From Arthrobacter globiformis (GTDB lineage: Bacteria > Actinomycetota > Actinomycetes > Actinomycetales > Micrococcaceae): a stretch of DNA of 64,000 nucleotides. The notes beneath the pieces were generated by a model. It saw nothing but the letters and a program-made list of their open reading frames with translations. It was not told the DNA's origin and did not search any database. The translations under genes and the position numbers were made by a program. The stretch covers positions 806,001 to 870,000 of the forward strand of contig NZ_JAUSYZ010000001.1 of NCBI RefSeq assembly GCF_030817195.1, written 5' to 3'. This document shows, piece after piece, positions 8,520 to 16,360 of this stretch. How positions within the stretch are numbered: position 1 is the stretch's first letter; the number at the start of each line of letters is the position of its first letter.

Positions 8520-9290
8520 GTGGACGCACAAGGTCCGGACGTGGAAAAGAACCTGAACGGCCGCAAGGCCCTGGTGACCGGCGGTGCCAGCGGCATCGGC
8601 GCGGCGTGCGTACGGGAACTGGCCGCCAGGGGAGCCAAGGTGGTGGTGGCCGACGTCGACGAAGCCGGCGCTGCGCCCCTCGCCGATGAGGTGGGCGGCA
8701 CGTCCTGGGCAGTCGATCTCCTGGACGTCGAGGCGCTGGCCGCGCTGAGCCTGGACTGCGACATCCTGGTGAACAACGCCGGCATCCAGCGCATCAGCCC
8801 CATCGAGGACTTCGACCCCGTGGCGTTCCGGCGGATCCTGGCGCTCATGCTCGAGGCGCCCTTCCTGCTGATCCGTGCCGCGCTGCCGCACATGTACGCC
8901 AACGGTTTCGGGCGCATCATTAACCTGTCGTCGGTCCATGGCCTCCGCGCCTCCCCGTTTAAGAGTGCCTACGTCTCGGCGAAGCACGGCCTTGAGGGGC
9001 TGAGCAAGGTGACGGCACTTGAAGGCGGCGAGCACGGGGTTACGTCCAACTGCATCAACCCCGGTTATGTGCGGACCCCGCTGGTGGAGAAGCAGATCGC
9101 GGACCAGGCACGTGTCCACGGGATTCCGGAGTCGGAGGTCCTGGCGAAGGTGATGCTCACCGAGTCCGCGGTGAAACGGCTCGTGGAACCCGAAGAGGTG
9201 GCCTCGCTGGTTGCGTGGCTGTCCTCCGACGCAGCCGGAATGGTCACCGGGGCCAGCTACACGATGGACGGGGGCTGGTCCGCCCGGTAA
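8520..9290 (+). CDS. SDR dehydrogenase, 3-hydroxybutyrate dehydrogenase type
   Basis: A classical NAD(P)-dependent short-chain dehydrogenase of 256 residues. It has TGGASGIGAAC for cofactor binding, NNAGIQ, the catalytic Ser in NLSSVHG, and YVSAKHG as the Tyr-Lys pair. The segment after the active site (PGYVRTPLVEKQI, then a long lid) and the C terminus (TGASYTMDGGWSAR) are typical of D-3-hydroxybutyrate dehydrogenases, which interconvert 3-hydroxybutyrate and acetoacetate in the cytosol. GTG 8520 is preceded by GAGGAG. It stands alone and is probably controlled by the divergent LysR regulator. Related 3-hydroxy acid or ketone substrates are possible. Confidence 0.82.
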   Translation: MDAQGPDVEKNLNGRKALVTGGASGIGAACVRELAARGAKVVVADVDEAGAAPLADEVGGTSWAVDLLDVEALAALSLDCDILVNNAGIQRISPIEDFDPVAFRRILALMLEAPFLLIRAALPHMYANGFGRIINLSSVHGLRASPFKSAYVSAKHGLEGLSKVTALEGGEHGVTSNCINPGYVRTPLVEKQIADQARVHGIPESEVLAKVMLTESAVKRLVEPEEVASLVAWLSSDAAGMVTGASYTMDGGWSAR

Positions 9291-9352
9291 CCCGGTGGTT
9301 GAGCTTGTCGAAACCGGCTAACCCGGTGGTTTAGCTTGTCGAAACCAGTCAG
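9291..9352. repeat. 31-nt tandem repeat x2 (GAGCTTGTCGAAACC family)
   Basis: Two 31-base units begin CCCGGTGGTT at 9291 and 9322, each containing GCTTGTCGAAACC; they differ at a few positions. They fill the gap between the SDR stop and the end of the leftward LysE-type gene. The core looks like a dispersed intergenic repeat, and a related copy is seen at 6411-6430. Confidence 0.65.
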
Positions 9353-9984
9353 CTCTTTGAACCCGTCAGCGCGAGGGTGCCGCCGAGCCCGATCATCATC
9401 ACCCCACCAGTGGTAGTGACAGCTGCCACCCGGCGGGGTGAGCGGGCGAACCATTGCCTCGCAGTCCCTGCGGCGAGTGCCCAGACGCTGTCCGAGACCA
9501 ACGCGATGCCCAGGAACGTGGCACCAAGCAGGGCGAGTTGGACCGGAATAGCACCGGCGGAATGGTCCACGAACTGGGGGAGGACCGCTACGAAGAACAC
9601 CACGGACTTCGGATTCGTGGCCCCCACAATGAAGCCTTCGCGCAGAATCCGCCGGGTGGTGGCCGGCCTCGACGTATCCGGGCCTGCAGGGCCGCCCCGG
9701 CGGTGGAGCACCGCCAGGATTCCCAGATAAATAAGGTAGGCCGCGCCGGCGAACTTCACCACCGTGAACAGCAGTACCGACTCAGCCAGCACTACGCCGA
9801 GGCCAAGGGCCACCCCTGCGATCTGCAGCAGTTCCCCGGCAGCATTGCCGAGAACGCTCAGCAGGCCGCCCCGCCGCCCCAGGGCCAGCGACCGTCCGAT
9901 GACGAACAGGACGCTGGGGCCCGGGACGGCGATGAGCAGTGCGGAGACCAAGGCAAAGGCCAGGAGATTCTGCAGCGGGAGCAT
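9349..9984 (-). CDS. LysE/RhtB-family amino acid exporter
   Basis: A 211-residue inner-membrane protein with about six hydrophobic segments. The N terminus LLIAVPGPSVLFVIGRSLA is the hallmark of the LysE/RhtB/ThrE-type efflux family, and GATNPKSVVFFVAVLPQFV matches the conserved NPK region in the fourth segment. Such proteins export amino acids or derivatives such as homoserine lactone, threonine or leucine; the substrate is not predictable here. ATG 9984 puts the signature right at the N terminus as usual; an in-frame extension to 10023 is less likely. It appears monocistronic. Confidence 0.85.
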   Translation of the reverse strand: MLPLQNLLAFALVSALLIAVPGPSVLFVIGRSLALGRRGGLLSVLGNAAGELLQIAGVALGLGVVLAESVLLFTVVKFAGAAYLIYLGILAVLHRRGGPAGPDTSRPATTRRILREGFIVGATNPKSVVFFVAVLPQFVDHSAGAIPVQLALLGATFLGIALVSDSVWALAAGTARQWFARSPRRVAAVTTTGGVMMIGLGGTLALTGSKS

Positions 9985-10081
9985 GCCTGATCGTAACGCC
10001 GGCGGATGTCTGCCAGCCAGCACCTGTGTGCTTCGGGCAAAGGGCCCAGGCAGTTTCCCGCCTCAGCCGCGTGCGCCCGCC

Positions 10082-10300
10082 TCAGCCGCGTGCGCCCTGT
10101 GGATCCTCCGTACCCGGGCTCCCGGAGGCCCGGATGTACTCCTCCACAGCGGACTCCGGCACACGGTAGGACTTGCCGAACCGGTCGGCTGCCAGCGTCC
10201 CGGCCCGGACCATCCGGTAGACGGTCATTTTGGAAAGGCGCAGGGCCGCGGCCACCTCGGCAATGGTGAGGTACGCGGTTGGCAGGTTGGTGATGGACAT
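10082..10300 (-). CDS. Small excisionase-type helix-turn-helix protein
   Basis: A 72-residue DNA-binding protein with a MerR-like winged helix (HTH_17/excisionase family): LTIAEVAAALRLSKMTVYRM is the recognition region, followed by the wing GKSYRVPESAVEEYI. Similar small proteins are common in actinobacterial chromosomes as stand-alone regulators, as well as in phages. No integrase or attachment site is visible nearby, so a chromosomal regulatory role is more likely than excision. It follows the 10346-10600 gene by 45 bases on the same strand and is probably co-transcribed with it. Confidence 0.8.
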   Translation of the reverse strand: MSITNLPTAYLTIAEVAAALRLSKMTVYRMVRAGTLAADRFGKSYRVPESAVEEYIRASGSPGTEDPQGARG

Positions 10301-10345
10301 GGGATCGGCTCCTGTTGATCGTCGGCTGGACGGGCGGGGACCCGC

Positions 10346-10600
10346 CTAGTCCGGCCGCCTCAGTTGCCGGTAGTCGTAGAAATACACCCGATCCGAGGAG
10401 CGGATCCCGATCGACCGGTCGTTCTTGACCACAACAGTGCCTTCGCGCCTGCCGTTGAACGGATCGTCGCCCACCAGGACGTCGCCGAGCTTGTACGGAA
10501 CAGCGGCCGTACGCGCCCGCTGCAGCGTCTGGGCCAGGAAACCGGGTGACCGCCCGGATTGAAGGTGTTTTGCCGGCGCCCCGGCCTGGATTTCCAACAT
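10346..10600 (-). CDS. Small conserved-type hypothetical protein
   Basis: An 84-residue protein without a family I recognise. It is basic in the first half (about residues 14-30) and carries a compact beta-rich second half: LGDVLVGDDPF, EGTVVVKNDRSIGIRSSDRV, YFYDYRQL. The pattern suggests a small beta-barrel, perhaps nucleic-acid binding, but this is only a guess. ATG 10600 is chosen because GAAGGAG lies eight bases upstream; the in-frame GTG at 10609 would overlap the ribosome site. It heads a likely two-gene unit with the excisionase-type gene. Its upstream region is AT-rich and holds a GTCAC/GTAAC repeat shared with the NlpC/P60 promoter. Confidence 0.65.
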   Translation of the reverse strand: MLEIQAGAPAKHLQSGRSPGFLAQTLQRARTAAVPYKLGDVLVGDDPFNGRREGTVVVKNDRSIGIRSSDRVYFYDYRQLRRPD

Positions 10601-10726
10601 GAGGACCACTCCTTCACAGTGTGACCGAGAGTCGAATCACTGGCGGCGCGGGTCCGGGTCATCATCCGGGGTCATTACCCCAGCCGGCTTGCACCGTGTA
10701 GTCCACTGTAGGAAGTAATCACATAC

Positions 10727-10740
10727 GTCACACGAGTAAC
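10727..10740. promoter_or_regulatory. GTCAC-N4-GTAAC element (possible MtrA-type site)
   Basis: GTCACACGAGTAAC lies 127-140 bases upstream of the 10600 start, with further GTAAT and GTAAC units nearby (10715-10719 and about 10775). Eleven of fourteen bases agree with GTCACATCAATAAC before the NlpC/P60 gene at a similar distance. Direct repeats of GT(C/A)AC are typical of MtrA sites in actinobacteria. Confidence 0.35.
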
Positions 10741-10857
10741 ATCTACCTCATTTATCACAATAGGCACTCCCGTAACAGACTTTAAGTACGTGTCTTTGCC
10801 CATTTTGACTACTTGTTTTTGCCTTTTCCAGCCTGGCGCGCCATTTCCCCGGAAATC

Positions 10858-12367
10858 CTACTCAGTTTTGGCGACCACCGGCACCGTGAAGGTTTCATCC
10901 TCGAGGTGGGCACGCCGTCGTCCGCTGCCTTTGACCCAGAGCCGGTAGGCGACCACCAGCAGTCCCAGCCACACAGCCCCCACATAGAGCGCCACGCGCG
11001 TGTCCTCGAAGACGCCAAGCACCGCGATCACCAGCCCCATGAAGCCGATGGTGAGGACGGACGCCGCCGGCCACCAAGGCGAGGGGAACTCCGACGACGG
11101 CAAGCCATTCCGGGAGATCTCGCGTTTCATCGCCATGTGGGAGGCGAGAATCATGACCCACACCCAGACCGTGGCGAAGGTGGCGATGGAAGCAATGAGC
11201 AGGAAGACATCTTCCGGGATGACCGCGTTCAGGACCACTCCCACCAGCAGGATCCCGGCCATCATCACCACAGTCATCCACGGCACACCGTGCCGGGAAA
11301 CCCGCCCGAAGCTCTGCGGTGCGTGCCCCTGCTTGGCCAAACCGAAGAGGATCCGCCCGGCGCCGAAGATGTCGCTGTTGATGGCGGACAGGGCGGCGGT
11401 GATCACCACAGCGTTGAGGATATGCGGTGCGGCGGGAATGCCCAGGCCGCTGAAGATCTGGACGAACGGGCTGCCGCCGCTGCCGACCTCGTTCCACGGA
11501 AAAAGGCTCATCAGCACCGCCGAGGGTCAGTACGTAGAACAGCAGGACCCGGACCGGCACTGTATTGACGGCCTTCGGGATCACCTTCTTGGGGTCGGCT
11601 GCCTCGCCGGCCGTGATGCCGATGGTTTCGATCCCGCCGAAGGCGAACATGACGACGGCGAACGAGGCCAGCAGCCCCTCGAAACCGTTCGGGAACAGTC
11701 CGCCGTGCTCCACCAGGTTACTCAAGCCCGGAGCGGCCGAGGCATCACCGTTCTGGAACCCGAACGCAAGGATGGCCGCGCCGCCCGCGATCATGGCGAT
11801 AATGGCTGCAACCTTGACCAGCGTGAACCAGAATTCGAGTTCACCGAAGACCTTTACGCTCAGCAGATTCAGCGCCGCAAGGAGGAAGATAATGGCCAGG
11901 ATCCAGACCCACCGCTCCACGGACGGGAACCAGAAGCCCATATAGATACTGAAGGCGGTGACATCGGCGATGGCCACGATCGCCATCTCGAAGACGTAGG
12001 TCCAGCCGGTCACGAAGCCTGCGAACGGGCCAAGATACCGGCTGGCGTACTGCCCGAAGGATCCGGAGACCGGGTGCCGCACGGCCATCTCGCCAAGTGC
12101 GCGCATCACCATGAACACGGCCGCGCCGCCGATCATGTAGGCGAGCAGCACGGCGGGGCCGGCTTTTTGGATGGCCGAGGCCGAACCGTAGAACAGGCCG
12201 GTGCCGATGGCGGAGCCCAGCGCCATAAAGCGGATGTGGCGGACGTTGAGGCCGCGGTTCAGAACGGTTTCGACGGCGGTTCCGACGGCGGTGCGCCCGG
12301 TTCCGACGGCGGAGGTGCTGGTCCCGTTTTCGGGCGCCAACTCATCAGTTGTTTGGGCTTGTTGCAT
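10858..12367 (-). pseudogene. ProY-like amino acid permease, frameshifted
   Basis: An APC-superfamily (AAT subfamily) permease of about 500 residues and 12 membrane segments, closest by eye to the proline-specific permease ProY: RHIRFMALGSAIGTGLFYGS, GWTYVFEMAIVAIADVTAF, SVKVFGELEFWF and GGIETIGITAGEA are all present. The frame breaks after YVLTL: the opposite strand reads CTCGGCGG at about 11518-11524 where CTCGCGG would give YVLTLAVLMSLFPWNEV and continue in frame (SAINSDIFGAGR, FATVWVWVMILASHMAM) to the stop at 10858. One extra base therefore splits the gene; the rest is fully conserved. It may be a sequencing error or a recent inactivation. It stands alone, upstream of and divergent from the DUF222 gene. 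Confidence 0.87.
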
Positions 12368-12565
12368 GCGAATACCTTCTCGTCATTGGGAGGGGGATCG
12401 CTATCCAGCAGACCATGTTCGCGGGAGCTGTGATGAGACTCACGGGCTCTTGGTGTCTTTGATTTCAGACTGTGTGGGCACTGCATTCGGCGCGAACGGA
12501 CAGCTGTGGCCCCGCTCCGCGGCTGCGCCGGTAAAAATGTCAGTGGCCGGTGAGATGCTTCGGGT

Positions 12566-14080
12566 ATGGAAAGCAGAGTAGCTGTCGAGACGGTGGAGGC
12601 CATCGGCGCCTCCACTTCTGCGCTGGCTGTTTATGTTGACCTCGCGACGGGAAGCGTCCCCTCGGGCAGCCCTGTCCCTGCTGACGGCTCCGCGCCAGCC
12701 GCGGCTGATCCGCTGCGGGATCAGGCCGACGCGTACCTTGACGGTTTGGCTGAGCTCGCCAAAGTGGAGGCCCGGCTCGCGGCCCTGAAAGTGCAGCTCG
12801 TCGCCGGCTACGCCAACACTGAGAAAGCCATGACGCCACCGGCCGCCTCCCCGCAGGAGCGCACCGTCAGGGAGATGGCCGTGACTGCCGAGGTGGCCGG
12901 TGTCCTGACCATCAGCGAACGCGCCGCCAGTGCCCTCCGGTTCGAGGCCAGCACCCTGACCACGGGCCGACCGGTGACCTTGTCCGCGCTGCAGGCAGGG
13001 TCCATTTCCTGGCAGCACGCCCGGATCATGGTGGACGAGGCCGCGGACCTCGACGCGGCCGGGGCAGCAGCGTTGGAGGCGCATTTCCTGGACCCGGACG
13101 CGCCGAACCCCGCCCGCGGTGGCCCGGCCGGGGAGCTCGTCCCGTGCCGGTTCCGGGCGAAAGTCCTTACCTGGCGGGAGCGGCACCATCCGGTCAGCAT
13201 CGAAAAACGCCACGCCCGCAGTGCCGCAGACCGGCGGGTGGAGTACGTCCCGGACAGCGACGGGATGGCCTGGTTCTCGGCGTACCTGCCCGCGGCCCAG
13301 GCCGCCGGTATCTGGGACCGCACCACCGCCGCCGCCCGGGCCATGCAAGGCCCCGGCGAGACCAGAACCCTCACCCAGCTCCGCGCCGACGTCGCCTCAA
13401 CCTGGCTCCTCACGGCCGGCCACGAGCTGACGCCGGCCGGTGGTGTGCCCTCGCCCGCAGCCCAGGTTCTCGTCACCGTTCCGGTGTTTTCGCTGCTCGG
13501 CCTGACGGAGGAACCGGCCATGCTCGACGGGTACGGGCCGATCCCGCCCTCCGTGGCTCGTGCACTCGTCGCAGATGGTGGGACGTCGTTCCGGAGGGTC
13601 CTGACCGACCCCCGTGACGGCGCACCCCTGGAGATTGGACGAACCAGCTACCGCATCCCGAAGCCGATGCGCCAATGGCTGCGGCTTCGGGACGCCACAT
13701 GCACGTTCCCGGCCTGCAATAACCACTCCTTGGACAACGACGCCGACCACCTCCTCGCCTGGGCAGACGGCGGGGGCACCGGGATCAGCAACCTTGGCCA
13801 ACCATGTCCGAAACACCACCGCCTCAGACACGCGTCCGCCTGGACACCCGCCGCCGCCACCGCCAAGGACCCGCCCGGCTGGACCTCGCCAAGCGGCCGG
13901 CACTACACCAGCGAACAACCCGACTGGGAACCACCCCACTGGCCACCACTCATCCAGGCCATACTCCGGGAGCTCGCCGCACCCGGCGGACTCGACCCCC
14001 GCACGCCCGCGAACCCAGGCATGCACGAATGCCGCGTTTCTCCGGAGGATGTGCCAGAGACTGGCCGCGAAGCAGCCTAA
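12566..14080 (+). CDS. DUF222 / HNH endonuclease-signature protein (13E12 type)
   Basis: A 504-residue protein with an N-terminal DUF222 helical region (about residues 50-330) and a C-terminal HNH motif: CTFPACNNHSLDNDADH, then GGTGISNLGQPCPKHH, giving the paired Cys and His residues of an HNH nuclease. Arthrobacter and related genera carry many copies of this family, also known from mycobacterial REP13E12 elements. The cellular role is unknown; a nuclease linked to a mobile or variable locus is the usual suggestion. Here I see no transposase or direct repeats around it. Start ATG 12566 has only a weak ribosome site. The proline- and threonine-rich C terminus is typical for the group. Confidence 0.88.
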   Translation: MESRVAVETVEAIGASTSALAVYVDLATGSVPSGSPVPADGSAPAAADPLRDQADAYLDGLAELAKVEARLAALKVQLVAGYANTEKAMTPPAASPQERTVREMAVTAEVAGVLTISERAASALRFEASTLTTGRPVTLSALQAGSISWQHARIMVDEAADLDAAGAAALEAHFLDPDAPNPARGGPAGELVPCRFRAKVLTWRERHHPVSIEKRHARSAADRRVEYVPDSDGMAWFSAYLPAAQAAGIWDRTTAAARAMQGPGETRTLTQLRADVASTWLLTAGHELTPAGGVPSPAAQVLVTVPVFSLLGLTEEPAMLDGYGPIPPSVARALVADGGTSFRRVLTDPRDGAPLEIGRTSYRIPKPMRQWLRLRDATCTFPACNNHSLDNDADHLLAWADGGGTGISNLGQPCPKHHRLRHASAWTPAAATAKDPPGWTSPSGRHYTSEQPDWEPPHWPPLIQAILRELAAPGGLDPRTPANPGMHECRVSPEDVPETGREAA

Positions 14081-14206
14081 ACGCGTCATCTGAAGTGTTG
14101 ATACCTTGCAACCCCGTGCCTGCTTTTTTGCCGGATCCGAGATGCATGGCAGGCCGAAGAGATGGATGGCGGCGGCCGAAGTCAGATCCCAGCAGCCACG
14201 TCCGCC

Positions 14207-15124
14207 TCAGCGGTAGCCGGTAGCGTCGGCCGGCAGTCCGGCGTCCTGGACCTCCTCCAGGTAGCGCCAGCAGTCCGGCCGGGAGCCGTCGACGTCGGTG
14301 AAGCCATACTCCAGCGCCAGCCCGCCGGAGGAGAACGAGCCGCCGGTTCGGCGGTATACGTCAGAATCGGCGGCGAGGGCGGCGACCGCCCGCCCCACAA
14401 AACGCGGGCTTTCCGAAATGGCGGCGAAGTGCGGATTCGTGGCCGCTGCCTCGCGCCAATTGGCTTCGGTCACGCCGTAGTGCTCGAGCATCATTTCCGA
14501 GCGCATCCACCCCGGCGTCAGTGCCACCGCCGTGCAACCGAACGGCTTCAGCTCCTCGGCCTGGCTGAAGGCGAGCCGCAGGACAGCGGACTTGGCGAGG
14601 TCGTAAAACACTGAGAGCCGGTAATGCGCGGTGTTGTACTCCCGCGTTCCGTCCGTCATTTCCACCACCAGTCCTCCCGGCCGCCGGATGAGCAGCGGCA
14701 GCGCGAAGTGGCTCGTGACCAGGTGCGTGTCGACGGCGCCGTGCAGCATCCGCAGTCCTCCGTCCAGGTGGTGTTCCCAGAGGGGTGTGTTCCACTGGAT
14801 GAGGTTTTCGCCGCCCCAAATGTCATTCACCAGGATGTCCAGCTGGCCGTGCTCGTGGTCGATTCGACGGACCAGCGCTTCCACCTCCGGGGCGTTTAGA
14901 TGGTCCGCCGCCACTGCGATGCCGGTCCCGCCGGCCGCGCTCACCATGGCTGCCGTTTCATCGATGGTTTCCGGGCGGCGATAGTCGGACGTCTGGCCCT
15001 TCGTGGTGCGTCCGGTGCAGTAGACCACCGCCCCGGCTTCACCGAGGGCCACGGCCGTTCCGCGGCCCGCCCCTCGCGTGGCCCCGGCGACCAGGGCTAC
15101 CTTGCCCCTTAGCGGAAATTCCAT
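14207..15124 (-). CDS. SDR-family oxidoreductase next to hut regulator
   Basis: A 305-residue short-chain dehydrogenase. The cofactor loop reads AGATRGAGRGTAVALGEAG, there is a long insert after the second strand (CTGRTTKGQTSDYRRPETI), an NDIWGGE segment in place of the usual NNAG, and the Tyr-Lys pair in FYDLAKSA. Such extended SDRs occur widely in actinobacteria with unknown substrates. ATG 15124 is used; TTG 15130 is an alternative. The gene is divergent from the IclR regulator, and one of the 17-bp hut operator palindromes (15161-15177) lies 37 bases upstream of its start, so it is probably part of the same regulon. Its link with histidine breakdown is an inference from that site. Confidence 0.83.
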   Translation of the reverse strand: MEFPLRGKVALVAGATRGAGRGTAVALGEAGAVVYCTGRTTKGQTSDYRRPETIDETAAMVSAAGGTGIAVAADHLNAPEVEALVRRIDHEHGQLDILVNDIWGGENLIQWNTPLWEHHLDGGLRMLHGAVDTHLVTSHFALPLLIRRPGGLVVEMTDGTREYNTAHYRLSVFYDLAKSAVLRLAFSQAEELKPFGCTAVALTPGWMRSEMMLEHYGVTEANWREAAATNPHFAAISESPRFVGRAVAALAADSDVYRRTGGSFSSGGLALEYGFTDVDGSRPDCWRYLEEVQDAGLPADATGYR

Positions 15125-15160
15125 GGACAAACGCTACCTCGGTGCACGGGAAAGCGGCCA

Positions 15161-15177
15161 TGTCTGGTATTCCAGAC
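15161..15177 (-). promoter_or_regulatory. hut/IclR-type operator, site 1
   Basis: On the minus strand this reads GTCTGGAATACCAGACA, a near-perfect palindrome between the divergent SDR and IclR genes. It matches sites at 15229, 16211 and 25287. Confidence 0.7.
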
Positions 15178-15228
15178 GGTCCTGCCTCTGAAGGAGTTCT
15201 GGAGCGAGTGGACGGGGCACAAACTTAA

Positions 15229-15245
15229 GTACGGGATACCGGACA
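15229..15245 (+). promoter_or_regulatory. hut/IclR-type operator, site 2
   Basis: GTACGGGATACCGGACA lies 70 bases before the IclR start and shares its last thirteen bases (GGGATACCGGACA) with the site before hutU. It suits autoregulation. Confidence 0.65.
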
Positions 15246-15314
15246 CTTTTCGGCTAAACCCCCGAAAAGACAGAAATCCCGAACAGGCAGCCAGACGACA
15301 GGCGTGGAGGACAC

Positions 15315-16139
15315 ATGGCAGGCACGATAGCCGCAACGGCGGCAAAGCGGCCGGAATCAGCGGTCAAAGCGAAGGTTCCCGCCGCGGAAAACACCCTGCG
15401 GATCCTCAAACTGTTGGCTTCCAAGCGGGGGCCGATGGCGGCGTCGAACATTGCCACGGCACTGGGGCTGCCGCGCTCAAGCGTCTACCACCTCCTGGGC
15501 GTCATGGAGGCGAACGGCTTCGTCCTGCACCTGCACGAGGAGCAGCGCTACGGCCTTGGCATCAGCGCCTTTGAGCTCAGCTCCGCGTACTCGCGGCAGG
15601 AACCGCTGTCCAGGCTGGGGCGGCCCATGCTCGCGTCCCTCGTTGATGTCCTCGGCGAAAGCGCACACCTGGCGGTGCTGCACGGCCGGGATGTGCTCTA
15701 CATTGTGGAGGAGCGGGCCAAGAACCGGCCATCCCTGGTGACCGACGTCGGTGTCAGGCTGCCCAGCCATCTCACCGCCAGCGGCCGGGCCATCCTTGCC
15801 GCGCTGCCCAAGTCCCAGGTCCGCGCGCTCTATCCGAATGCCGCCGCTTTCACTGCCCGGCACGAGGTGGAGGGCGCCATCATGAAGTACTCGGCCCTGT
15901 CATCGCACCTGGACCAGGTGCGGCAGCGTGGCTACGCCACAGAACACGGGGAAGTGACACCCGGCTTTGGCTCCATCGCCGCCGCTGTCACGGATCATCT
16001 TGGATGGCCGACGGCGGCAGTCGCCGTCACGTTCCTCGAGGACAAACTGCCCGAGGACCAGTGGCCGGTACTCGCCGCCCGCGTGCAAAAAGTCGCCGAC
16101 GAGCTCTCGGTGCGCATCCACGGCCGCCCCGCGAAATAG
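15315..16139 (+). CDS. IclR-family regulator, probable hut repressor/activator
   Basis: A 274-residue IclR-family protein. The N-terminal winged helix-turn-helix covers about residues 25-85 (TLRILKLLASKRGPMAASNI, LGLPRSSVYHLL); the C-terminal effector-binding GAF-like domain follows (SRLGRPMLASL, ESAHLAVLHGRDVLYIVEE, LPSHLTASGRAILAALP). ATG 15315 follows GTGGAGG. The next genes in the same direction are hutU and hutH, and four copies of a 17-bp palindrome lie at its own promoter, the divergent SDR, hutU and the distant hutG. By family and context it most likely responds to histidine or urocanate. Whether it represses or activates is not visible. Confidence 0.87.
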   Translation: MAGTIAATAAKRPESAVKAKVPAAENTLRILKLLASKRGPMAASNIATALGLPRSSVYHLLGVMEANGFVLHLHEEQRYGLGISAFELSSAYSRQEPLSRLGRPMLASLVDVLGESAHLAVLHGRDVLYIVEERAKNRPSLVTDVGVRLPSHLTASGRAILAALPKSQVRALYPNAAAFTARHEVEGAIMKYSALSSHLDQVRQRGYATEHGEVTPGFGSIAAAVTDHLGWPTAAVAVTFLEDKLPEDQWPVLAARVQKVADELSVRIHGRPAK

Positions 16140-16146
16140 CCAGCAG

Positions 16147-16211
16147 CCCAACTAGGTAGCAGCAGAGGGCGTTCCCAGCGGTGAGAACCCCTGTGCTGCT
16201 ACCTAGTTGGG
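16147..16211. repeat. 65-bp near-palindromic hairpin between iclR and hutU
   Basis: CCCAACTAGGTAGCAGCA (16147-16164) and its exact complement (16194-16211) form an 18-bp stem that extends inward with AGGG/CCCT and GTTC/GAAC pairings. It has no T-tract, so it may act as a bidirectional terminator-like hairpin or be a dispersed palindromic element. No other copy lies in this window. Its right end touches the hutU operator. Confidence 0.75.
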
Positions 16212-16227
16212 TCTGGGATACCGGACA
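16211..16227 (+). promoter_or_regulatory. hut/IclR-type operator, site 3 (hutU promoter)
   Basis: GTCTGGGATACCGGACA, about 134 bases before the hutU ATG, differs from the palindrome at 15161-15177 at two positions only. Confidence 0.7.
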
Positions 16228-16360
16228 GCACCAGCCGGAAACCCCTGTCTGGCCCGCTCGGAAGGGGCTTTAGTTGATACAGAAGCACTTCCGCTCAAAC
16301 CAAGAATTCCGCACCCCGCAACAGTAATAAACCACATACCCGCAAGACGAAGGAGCCACC

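Noticed and set aside
10082..10300. Excisionase-like gene as evidence for a prophage or integrative element
   Set aside because: No integrase, phage gene or attachment repeat lies near it; small chromosomal proteins of this type are common.
12566..14080. DUF222/HNH gene as an intron-homing or mobile element
   Set aside because: No terminal repeats, intron structure or partner gene is seen around it; the family is widespread in this genus.
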